DNA from: Iamia sp964643485
GTDB lineage: Bacteria > Actinomycetota > Acidimicrobiia > Acidimicrobiales > Iamiaceae
Direction of reading: 5' to 3'
Assembly: GCA_964643485.1 (NCBI GenBank)
Contig: CAZXRA010000100.1
Coordinates: 1-9,019, forward strand
Length of the DNA stretch: 9,019 nucleotides
Shown here: piece by piece, positions 1 to 5,613 of the stretch
Numbering within the stretch: the first letter of the stretch is position 1
Layout of the letters: each line of letters begins with the position of its first letter
Notes under the pieces: generated by a model
Told to the model about the DNA's origin: nothing
The model's input: the letters and a program-made list of their open reading frames with translations, nothing else
The model's database searches: none
Program-made: the position numbers and the translations under genes

Positions 1-2176
1 GACCCCCGAGGGCCAGGCCGCGAGACCGCACCGGGCTCCGGGGCTCGGACCGGAGCACCGCCTCGTCGGCGTAGAGCTGGGCCTCGTGGTAGCGGCGCCG
101 GTAGTAGTCGACCCATCCGGCGACCTCCAGGGCCGACGACCCGCCCCCCAGCGCCACGGCTCGCTCCGCCTCTTCCGCCGCCTCTTCCAGGCGTTGGGTG
201 ACGATCAGGACCCGGGCCAGTGCCTCGTGAGCGACGGCCGTCTCCTCCCCGAGGAGGGCGGCGCGCAGGTGGCGCTCGGCCGCGTCGACGTCGGCGCGAG
301 CCAGCGACACCGCGGCCGCTTCGACGAAGGCGGGCCCGGCGATGCCCACGGCTCCGCCCAGGCGAGCGTGCACGGCGACGGCCAGGGGATCGCGATCCGG
401 GCGCTCGTCGAGGGCCCGGGCTGCTTCGCGGTGTAGCAGCGCCCGCCGCGCCGCACCCGTCGTGGCCTCCAGGGCCTCGCGGACGATGGCGTGACGGAAG
501 CCGAAGCCGGTTCCCCGCTCGACCAACAGGCCGGCAGCCAGCGCGTCCTCCAATCGCCCGATGACCTCCACACCCGGCGCCCGCAGGACGGCCGCCACCA
601 GGTCGACATCGATGTCCGTCCCGAGGACGGCGGCTCCCCGCACGAGCTCCGCCGTGGCGGGGTCGAGACCGGCCACCGTGCTCTCCACCGCCTCGCGCAC
701 CGTCGCCGGGAGATCGTCGGGCGGAGCCGCGGCGAGGGCCAAGGCGAACAGGGGGTTGCCGCCACTGCGCTCGTGCACCTCGCGGCCGTGGTCGCGGCCC
801 CCCATGCCGTCGATCAGGGCACCGACGGCGTCCCCGCCGAGCGGCTCCAGCACCAGGCGATGCCCCCCGACCAGCTTCGTCCCCGGCCGGCTGGTGGCCA
901 GAAGCAGCACCGAACCGGGACGGTGCTGGGCCCAGGTGAGCCATGCGCCCGTGGCCGGGTCGGCGTGGTGGATGTCCTCGACCACGAGCACGGTCGTCGG
1001 ACCGGCGGCCAGGCCCACGCCGGGTCCGCCCACGGCCGCCAGCACCGTCGCGTACCACGCCACCCGCTCGGCGTCGGAGTCGGGCATCACCGGCACGGCG
1101 GCGGCCGGCCGGGGAGCCACCACGGAGTCCATCGAGCCCGGGCCGGTCCGAGAGCCCACGGCCCGATCCAGGGCGTCGAGCACGGGCTGGAGCGGGAGGT
1201 CGCGTCCGAGCTCGTCGGCCTCCGCCGTCACCACGCGATCCCCTCCGGCGCGGACCTGGTGGGCGAAGTGCTCGACGAGGGCGGTCTTGCCGATGCCCGC
1301 CTCGCCCTCGATCACGACGAGGCGCACCTGGCCGCGACGGGCGGCAGCCAGGTGCCGGTGGAGCGCGGCCATCTCGTCGTCCCGGCCCACCAGGTCGCCA
1401 CCGGATCGCTCCGTCGGTGCTCGGGCGCCGATGGTGTCCGGCGGTCCCGTCAGCACGGCGGTGTGCAGTGCCTCCGTCTCGGCGTCGGGGGACACGCCGA
1501 GATCCTCGACCAGGCGTCCTCGCACCCGGGCGTAGGAGGCCAGCGCCATCGCCGGGCGACCGGCTCCGACCTGAGCCCGCATCAGCACCCGCAGGGCGAC
1601 CTCGTCGTAGGGATCCTGGGCCAGGGCCGCCTCGGCGGCCAGCTCGGCGGCGACGTGGTCCTCCGCCGCCAGCGCCGCCGTCGCCGCCACCCCACGGGCC
1701 CGGGCCACGAGGGCATCGGTCCGGGCTCGTTCCCCCTCCAACCACGGGCCCTCGTCGTCGGGCAGCAGGGGGCCACGGGCCAGGATCAGGGCGGCTGTCG
1801 CCGCGGCGCGCGCCGCGGCGAGGCGGCCCTCTCGGAGGGCGGTCGATGCCTCCTCGACCCGCTCGGTCAACTCGTCGACGTCGAGCCAATCGACGGCGAG
1901 GGCGAAGCCGGCGTCGCTCCGCAGCAACCGCTCCCGGCCCAGCACGCCCCGCAGGCGCGACACCAGGACACCGACCTGGTCGGCCGGGCGGCTCGGGAGC
2001 ACGTCCCCCCACAGCACGTCGGCGAGCACCGCCACCGGCACCGGCGCTCCTCGGGCCAGGGCCAACACCTTGACCAGGGATCGAGCCTTGCGGCTGCCCA
2101 GCTCCGGTGACGTGAACCCCTCCACACCCAGGCCACCCATCAGGCGGACGCGCACGGAGCGGGGCTCGGTCGCCAC
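1..2176 (-). CDS. AfsR/SARP-like BTAD regulator with LuxR-type ATPase region (C-terminus cut by window edge)
   Basis: I translated this frame by hand; it is open from a GTG at 2176 to the window edge (725 codons, no stop inside). In order: a winged-helix DNA-binding domain of the OmpR/AfsR type (about residues 8-100, beginning VRVRLMGGLGVEG), a BTAD helical domain (about 105-245, with GRPAMALASYARVRG and EDLGVSPDAETEALH), then a signal-transduction ATPase region. The ATPase has an intact Walker A GEAGIGKT (291-298, Lys297), Walker B VLVVED (396-401), LATSRP (426-431), SGGNPLF (471-477) and GFRHAIVREAL near 559-569. The remainder looks like helical TPR-type repeats. Known members are large activators in which the ATPase gates DNA binding, often controlling secondary metabolism; the target and ligand here are unknown. 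The GTG start is chosen because the winged-helix fold begins a few residues later and no other start lies upstream in the spacer. It follows thrC by 47 bases on the same strand, but control of thrC is not shown. Confidence 0.9.
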   Translation of the reverse strand, partial: MATEPRSVRVRLMGGLGVEGFTSPELGSRKARSLVKVLALARGAPVPVAVLADVLWGDVLPSRPADQVGVLVSRLRGVLGRERLLRSDAGFALAVDWLDVDELTERVEEASTALREGRLAAARAAATAALILARGPLLPDDEGPWLEGERARTDALVARARGVAATAALAAEDHVAAELAAEAALAQDPYDEVALRVLMRAQVGAGRPAMALASYARVRGRLVEDLGVSPDAETEALHTAVLTGPPDTIGARAPTERSGGDLVGRDDEMAALHRHLAAARRGQVRLVVIEGEAGIGKTALVEHFAHQVRAGGDRVVTAEADELGRDLPLQPVLDALDRAVGSRTGPGSMDSVVAPRPAAAVPVMPDSDAERVAWYATVLAAVGGPGVGLAAGPTTVLVVEDIHHADPATGAWLTWAQHRPGSVLLLATSRPGTKLVGGHRLVLEPLGGDAVGALIDGMGGRDHGREVHERSGGNPLFALALAAAPPDDLPATVREAVESTVAGLDPATAELVRGAAVLGTDIDVDLVAAVLRAPGVEVIGRLEDALAAGLLVERGTGFGFRHAIVREALEATTGAARRALLHREAARALDERPDRDPLAVAVHARLGGAVGIAGPAFVEAAAVSLARADVDAAERHLRAALLGEETAVAHEALARVLIVTQRLEEAAEEAERAVALGGGSSALEVAGWVDYYRRRYHEAQLYADEAVLRSEPRSPVRSRGLALGG

Positions 2177-2182
2177 CGGCTC

Positions 2183-2188
2183 ATTCTG
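2183..2188 (-). promoter_or_regulatory. Possible -10 element (CAGAAT) of a leaderless regulator transcript
   Basis: On the minus strand, CAGAAT ends 6 bases (GAGCCG) before the GTG at 2176. It differs from the TANNNT pattern only at its first base. The spacing is the same as for the hom and mmcQ-like genes, and there is no Shine-Dalgarno sequence ahead of the GTG. If it is used, transcription would begin at or next to the start codon. I see no clear -35 box. This is the weakest of the three such sites. Confidence 0.28.
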
Positions 2189-2193
2189 CCGCC

Positions 2194-2216
2194 GGCCCCG
2201 GTCGAGCGCCGGGGTC
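2194..2216 (-). terminator. Possible weak terminator hairpin after thrC
   Basis: The arms 2196-2201 (CCCCGG) and 2209-2214 (CCGGGG) pair over 6 bases around a 7-base loop. Two outer pairs follow after one mismatch in the minus-strand RNA. It begins 8 bases after the thrC stop codon and ends just upstream of the regulator's start. There is no U-run, and such stems occur by chance in DNA this GC-rich, so a terminating role is only possible. Confidence 0.3.
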
Positions 2217-2223
2217 GACGGCC

Positions 2224-3606
2224 TCAACGCTCGGCGGCCGCGGCCCTCAGGTAGTCGGCCAGGGCGGCGGAGTCGTCGGGCAGAGGATCGACCCGCTCCT
2301 CCCGCTCCAGGAGGTCGGCCAGGTGGTCGGGGAGCAGCGGGCGGATGCCGGTGGCCGCCTCGACGGCGTCGGGGAACTTGGCGGGGTGGGCCGTCGCCAG
2401 GCAGATGCGGGGCACGTCGGGGTCGCAGGGCACGGCCCGAGCGGCCGCGGTGGCCACCGCGGTGTGCGGGTCGATGAGCTCGCCCGTCTCGTCGTAGACG
2501 CGGCGGATCTCGGCCAGCGTGGCGTCGTCGTCGACCCGCACCCCGGAGAACGTGGACCGCACCCGGGCCAGGCGGGCCGACCCGATGTCGAAGCGACCGG
2601 AGGCCCGCAGCTCGGCCATGGCCTCGGCGATCACCGCCCCGTTGCGGCCGTAGAGCTCCCACAGGTAGCGCTCCACGTTGCTCGACACCTGGATGTCCAT
2701 GGACGGGCTGAGGGTGGGCTCCACGCCCTGCATCTCCATCACCCCGGAGTTGATCCAGCGGGCGAGGATGTCGTTGCGGTTGGATCCGATGACGAAGCGC
2801 TCGACGTCGAGGCCGCCCTGGGCCGCCACCCAGCCGGCCAGCACGTTGCCGAAGTTGCCGGTGGGGACGGAGAACGAGACACGGCCCTCCGGCGCCACGG
2901 CCGCGGCAGCGGTGACGTAGTAGACGACCTGGGCCATCACCCGGCCCCAGTTGATGGAGTTCATGGCCGAGAGCCGGAGCTCGGTGCGGAGGGCGGTGTC
3001 GGCGAAGGCCGCCTTCACCAGATCCTGGCAATCGTCGAAGGTGCCGTCGACGGCCACGTTGCGGACGTTGGGCTCGAGCACCGTGGTCATCTGGCGGCGC
3101 TGCACCTCGCTGACCCGGCCGGCCGGGTGGAGGACGACGATGTCGATGCGGTCACGCCCCCGGCAGGCCTCGATGGCCGCTGAGCCGGTATCGCCGGAGG
3201 TGGCCACGAGGATCGTCGCCCGCTCGTCCCGCCGGGCCAGCTCCCGGTCGAAGAGGCGGCCGACGAGTTGGAGGGCCACGTCCTTGAAGGCCAGCGTGGG
3301 CCCCCAGAACAGCTCCAGCAGGTGGAGCCCGTCGCCGAGGGGCCGCACCGGGCACACGTCGGGGTGGGCGAAGCTGGCGTAGGCCTCCTCCACCATGGGC
3401 CGCAGCTCGTCCCGTCCCATCACCGGGGCGACGTAGGGGGTGAGGACGTCGACGGCGACATCGGTGTAGCGAGCGACGGAGGGGTGGATGTCGATCTCGG
3501 GCCAGGTCTCGGGGACGTAGAGCCCGCCGTCGGGGGCGAGCCCACCGAGGAGGGCGCCGTCGAACCCGACGGGCGGGCACGAGCCCCGGGTGCTGACGTA
3601 GCGCAC
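2224..3606 (-). CDS. thrC: Threonine synthase, long (E. coli/yeast-type) form
   Basis: A 460-residue pyridoxal-phosphate enzyme that converts O-phospho-L-homoserine and water to L-threonine and phosphate, the last step of threonine synthesis, in the cytoplasm. The N-terminus (STRGSCPPVGFDGALLGGL, then APDGGLYVPETWP) is the family's N-terminal domain. The PLP lysine is Lys108 in FWGPTLAFKDVALQ. ATSGDTG (135-141) and SVPTGNFGN (246-254) fit the phosphate- and cofactor-binding loops, and NSINWGR (216-222) and TAHPAKF near the C-terminus are typical of the long subfamily. The usual short actinobacterial enzyme is about 350-360 residues, so this is the longer class. The GTG at 3606 is chosen because it gives VRYVSTRG, the normal start, 4 bases after the hom stop. 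An in-frame extension into hom to 3723 is translated hom sequence and not credible. The stop is TGA. The gene is co-transcribed with hom and complete, with all key residues present. Confidence 0.95.
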   Translation of the reverse strand: MRYVSTRGSCPPVGFDGALLGGLAPDGGLYVPETWPEIDIHPSVARYTDVAVDVLTPYVAPVMGRDELRPMVEEAYASFAHPDVCPVRPLGDGLHLLELFWGPTLAFKDVALQLVGRLFDRELARRDERATILVATSGDTGSAAIEACRGRDRIDIVVLHPAGRVSEVQRRQMTTVLEPNVRNVAVDGTFDDCQDLVKAAFADTALRTELRLSAMNSINWGRVMAQVVYYVTAAAAVAPEGRVSFSVPTGNFGNVLAGWVAAQGGLDVERFVIGSNRNDILARWINSGVMEMQGVEPTLSPSMDIQVSSNVERYLWELYGRNGAVIAEAMAELRASGRFDIGSARLARVRSTFSGVRVDDDATLAEIRRVYDETGELIDPHTAVATAAARAVPCDPDVPRICLATAHPAKFPDAVEAATGIRPLLPDHLADLLEREERVDPLPDDSAALADYLRAAAAER

Positions 3607-3610
3607 CGGC

Positions 3611-4957
3611 CTATCCCTTGTCGTCGTCGCCGACGACCCGCACCACGCTGCCCACCCGGTGCACCACCTCGAGGTCCCGCAGATCGCCCACCGTGGCCTG
3701 GAGGTCGGCCTCCCGGGCCACATGGGTGATGAGGAGGATGCGGGCGGCGTCGCCGATGCCCTCCTGCTCCAGGGAGCGGATCGACACCTCGTGAGCCTCG
3801 AACACCTCGGCCAGGGCCCGCAGCACGCCGGGCCGGTCGTCGACGTCGATGCTCACGTAGAACGGGCTGCGCTGCTCGTCGATGGGCCGGATGCGGGCTC
3901 GCTCCGTTCCCCCCACCGTGGCGTGGGTGCCCTTGCGGAGGTTGACGGCGGCGTCGATCAGATCGCCGAGCACGGCCGACGCCGTGGGGTCGCCACCAGC
4001 GCCTCGCCCGTAGAACATGAGGTCGCCGACGGCGGCCCCCTCGACGAAGACGGCGTTGAAGCTGTCGCGCACGCCGGCCAGGGGGTGCTGGGCCGGGAGC
4101 ATGGCCGGGTGAACCCGGACGGCCACCTCGGGCCCGTCGTCGCCCTCGACCCGTTCGCACACGGCCAGGAGCTTGATGACGTGGCCGAGCCGGGAGGCCG
4201 AGTCGATGTCGGCGGCGGTGATGGCGGAGATGCCCTCGTGGTAGACGTCGCCGGCCACGACCCGGGCCCCGAAGGCGAGCGAGGCGATGATGGCCGCCTT
4301 GGCCCCGGCGTCGAAGCCCTCGACGTCGGCCGTGGGGTCGCGCTCGGCGTAGCCCAGGCTCTGGGCCTCGGCCAGGGCCTCGGCGTAGCTGGTGCCGTCT
4401 TCGGTCATCCGGGTGAGGATGAAGTTGGTGGTGCCGTTGACGATGCCCATCACCCGGGTCACGTCCTCCCCGGCCAGTGACTCCCGGAGGGGCCGGATGA
4501 TGGGGATGCCCCCGGCCACCGAGGCCTCGAAGAGGAGGTCGACGCCAGCGGCGTCGGCGGCGGCGGCCAGCTCGGCCCCGTGGTTGGCCAGCAGTTCCTT
4601 GTTGGCGGTGACGACGGGCTTCCCGGCGGCCAGGGCGGCGAGGATCAGCTCCCGGGCCGGCTCGATGCCGCCGATGACCTCGACCACCACGTCGACGTCG
4701 GGGTCGACGGCCACGGCGGCGGCGTCGCGGGTGAGCACCCCGTCGGGCACCGGGACGCCCCGGTCGCGGGTGAGGCTGCGCACGGCGATGCGAGTGATGT
4801 CCAGCTCCACCTCGGAGCGGGCGGCGATGGCGGCCCGCCGTCCCTCCACCAGGGCGACGAGGGCGGCGCCGACGTTGCCGCAGCCGAGCAGGCCGACGCG
4901 CACGCGGGACGGTGCACCGCCAGCGGCGGGCGGGTCGGGGGCATCGGTCTCGGCCAC
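3611..4957 (-). CDS. hom: Homoserine dehydrogenase with C-terminal ACT domain
   Basis: A 448-residue enzyme that reduces L-aspartate 4-semialdehyde to L-homoserine with NAD(P)H, the branch point to threonine and methionine. The Rossmann nucleotide-binding motif is VGLLGCGNVG (21-30). VVTANKELLANHG (115-127) includes Lys120. The homoserine dehydrogenase signature follows, with GIVNGTTNFILTRM (171-184), YAERDPTADVEGFDAGAK (203-220), Glu206 and the presumed catalytic Lys220. YGRGAGGDPTASAVLGDL (316-333) closes the catalytic part. A C-terminal ACT domain (about 365-440, starting SPFYVSIDVDDRPGVL) is the usual site of threonine feedback control, so allosteric inhibition is likely. It is monofunctional, with no aspartate kinase part, and of normal length for Gram-positive Hom. 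The GTG start leaves a short Ala/Pro-rich N-terminal tail of about 18 residues, and a -10-like hexamer sits 6 bases before it. It ends in TAG, 4 bases before thrC. Confidence 0.96.
   Translation of the reverse strand: MAETDAPDPPAAGGAPSRVRVGLLGCGNVGAALVALVEGRRAAIAARSEVELDITRIAVRSLTRDRGVPVPDGVLTRDAAAVAVDPDVDVVVEVIGGIEPARELILAALAAGKPVVTANKELLANHGAELAAAADAAGVDLLFEASVAGGIPIIRPLRESLAGEDVTRVMGIVNGTTNFILTRMTEDGTSYAEALAEAQSLGYAERDPTADVEGFDAGAKAAIIASLAFGARVVAGDVYHEGISAITAADIDSASRLGHVIKLLAVCERVEGDDGPEVAVRVHPAMLPAQHPLAGVRDSFNAVFVEGAAVGDLMFYGRGAGGDPTASAVLGDLIDAAVNLRKGTHATVGGTERARIRPIDEQRSPFYVSIDVDDRPGVLRALAEVFEAHEVSIRSLEQEGIGDAARILLITHVAREADLQATVGDLRDLEVVHRVGSVVRVVGDDDKG
3614..3619 (-). promoter_or_regulatory. 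Ribosome binding site of thrC inside the hom 3' end
   Basis: Minus-strand AAGGGA lies 7 bases before the thrC GTG (3606) and overlaps the last codons of hom, directly before its TAG stop. It supports 3606 as the thrC start and suggests that hom and thrC are translationally coupled. It is the only Shine-Dalgarno-like sequence I see at a gene start in this window. Confidence 0.55.
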
Positions 4958-4963
4958 GGCAGG

Positions 4964-4969
4964 AGGGTA
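4964..4969 (-). promoter_or_regulatory. Possible -10 element (TACCCT) of a leaderless hom-thrC transcript
   Basis: Minus-strand TACCCT matches the actinobacterial TANNNT -10 pattern and ends 6 bases (CCTGCC) before the hom GTG at 4957. No Shine-Dalgarno sequence precedes the GTG. The placement puts the expected first transcribed base at the start codon itself. No convincing -35 box is visible, as is common in GC-rich actinomycetes. The 57-base spacer 4958-5014 otherwise holds nothing I can name. Confidence 0.4.
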
Positions 4970-5014
4970 GCGAGCCTCGGGGTGCCCGTCGGACGCGATC
5001 CCCGGCCCCCTCCC

Positions 5015-5374
5015 TCAGTCTTCGGCGGGATGAGCCTCGTCGTAGGCCTGGCGGACCCGCTTCGGGGCCTTGAGCCGCCACGACTCGGTGATCAGCTCGG
5101 TGAGCTCGTCCTCGCCGACCTGCGCCAGGTTCACCAGCACGATGGGGTAGCCGTCGTAGTGCGGCGTGGTGAAGAACGTCTCTGGGTCGGAGGCCAGGAG
5201 CGCCTCCTTCTCCCCCTCGTCGCCGACGAAGACGACCAGGCCGCCCTCGGCCTCGCTGCGGATGCGGAGGAAGCCCTTGTCCTTCACCCGGAAGCCGGGC
5301 GTGCCATACCAGGGCTTCTCGATCGTCTCCGGCAGGGCCAGGGCGATGCGCCGGACGTCGTCCTCGGTGGCCAC
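5015..5374 (-). CDS. MmcQ/YjbR-family protein
   Basis: A 119-residue small cytoplasmic protein of the MmcQ/YjbR family (CyaY-like fold). The family pattern is visible throughout: helical ALPETIEKPWYGTPGFRVKD (13-32), the strand GFLRIRS (34-40), GGLVVFVGDE (44-53), a central PHYDGYPIVLVNLAQV (71-86), and a C-terminal helix ESWRLKAPKRVRQAYDE (97-113). Length is normal for the family. Members are often annotated as DNA-binding, but no biochemical reaction is established for most, so I assign none. There is no signal peptide or membrane segment. The GTG at 5374 is chosen because MATEDDVRRIALALPE is the usual start, and a -10-like hexamer lies 6 bases upstream. It is 57 bases upstream of hom on the same strand; a functional link to threonine synthesis is not apparent. 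Confidence 0.88.
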   Translation of the reverse strand: MATEDDVRRIALALPETIEKPWYGTPGFRVKDKGFLRIRSEAEGGLVVFVGDEGEKEALLASDPETFFTTPHYDGYPIVLVNLAQVGEDELTELITESWRLKAPKRVRQAYDEAHPAED

Positions 5375-5380
5375 GGGTCG

Positions 5381-5386
5381 AGGCTA
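5381..5386 (-). promoter_or_regulatory. Possible -10 element (TAGCCT) of a leaderless mmcQ-like transcript
   Basis: Minus-strand TAGCCT fits TANNNT and ends 6 bases (CGACCC) before the GTG at 5374. There is no Shine-Dalgarno sequence. The arrangement is the same as at hom. No clear -35 box is seen in the GC-rich sequence upstream. Confidence 0.4.
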
Positions 5387-5463
5387 CGCGGCCTCCCGCC
5401 GCGGCGCAGCCGTTCTGGCACCCGAACGTGGCTCTCAGGGCGACGCCTCGGACGGCGCGGGAA

Positions 5464-5499
5464 GGCCGGCCGCGCCCGGGGGGAGGGGCGCGGCCGGCC
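5464..5499 (-). terminator. Perfect 14-bp hairpin (third of three in the spacer)
   Basis: Arms 5464-5477 and 5486-5499 are perfectly complementary (14 bp, all G/C) around an 8-base loop. On the minus strand it is the last of three hairpins after the surface-protein gene and lies about 90 bases upstream of the mmcQ-like start. It lacks a U-tract, so it could be a GC-only terminator, an RNA-stabilising structure or another structured element. Confidence 0.45.
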
Positions 5500-5501
5500 A
5501 G

Positions 5502-5544
5502 GATGCTGAAGGGCCCACCCGGCGGTGGTGGGCCGATCAGCATC
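5502..5544 (-). terminator. Two-tier hairpin (second of three in the spacer)
   Basis: The outer arms 5502-5509 (GATGCTGA) and 5537-5544 (TCAGCATC) pair over 8 bases. The inner arms 5512-5519 (GGCCCACC) and 5527-5534 (GGTGGGCC) pair over another 8. The two stems are separated by a symmetrical 2x2 internal loop and capped by a 7-base loop. It is only 3 bases from each neighbouring hairpin. There is no U-run after it. Confidence 0.45.
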
Positions 5545-5547
5545 ACG

Positions 5548-5598
5548 GTGAACTGGTGGTGGTCGTCGCCGGAGAGGCGCCGGTCACCACCAGTTCAC
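5548..5598 (-). terminator. Probable terminator of the surface-protein gene (first of three hairpins)
   Basis: Arms 5548-5561 and 5585-5598 pair perfectly over 14 bases (GTGAACTGGTGGTG with its complement). A smaller 4-bp stem (5567-5570 with 5576-5579) caps the inside. Only 15 bases separate the stop codon of the upstream gene (5616-5614) from this stem on the minus strand, the normal place for an intrinsic terminator. A U-tract is missing, which is common in actinomycetes. Its A/T content is visibly higher than that of the hairpin at 5464-5499, so it is less likely to be a chance GC stem. Confidence 0.55.
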
Positions 5599-5613
5599 GA
5601 GGGGACGAGGGGT

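Noticed and set aside
491..2110. A 539-codon open frame on the plus strand across the regulator gene
   Set aside because: It is antisense to a gene with clear winged-helix, BTAD and Walker motifs on the minus strand. Its translation is low-complexity Arg/Gly/His-rich, as expected for a shadow frame in GC-rich DNA.
4193..4957. Plus-strand open frames of 190-310 codons opposite hom and the mmcQ-like gene (for example 4580-5509)
   Set aside because: They are antisense to recognisable enzymes, Gly/Asp/Val/His-rich without motifs, and show no promoter or ribosome binding site of their own.
4961..4967. Plus-strand AGGAGGG as a Shine-Dalgarno site
   Set aside because: No plausible plus-strand gene follows it. 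It lies on the strand opposite hom, where it reads as part of the TACCCT hexamer and spacer.
3420..5546. A 708-codon minus-strand frame across thrC, hom and the mmcQ-like gene
   Set aside because: The translation is almost entirely Arg/Gly/Pro and overlaps three recognisable genes in other frames. It also starts inside the hairpin spacer. It is a GC-driven shadow.
5464..5598. The hairpin cluster as an attachment site, integron attC site or mobile-element end
   Set aside because: There is no integrase, transposase or target-site duplication near it, and the three hairpins differ in sequence. Its position directly after a stop codon fits termination better.
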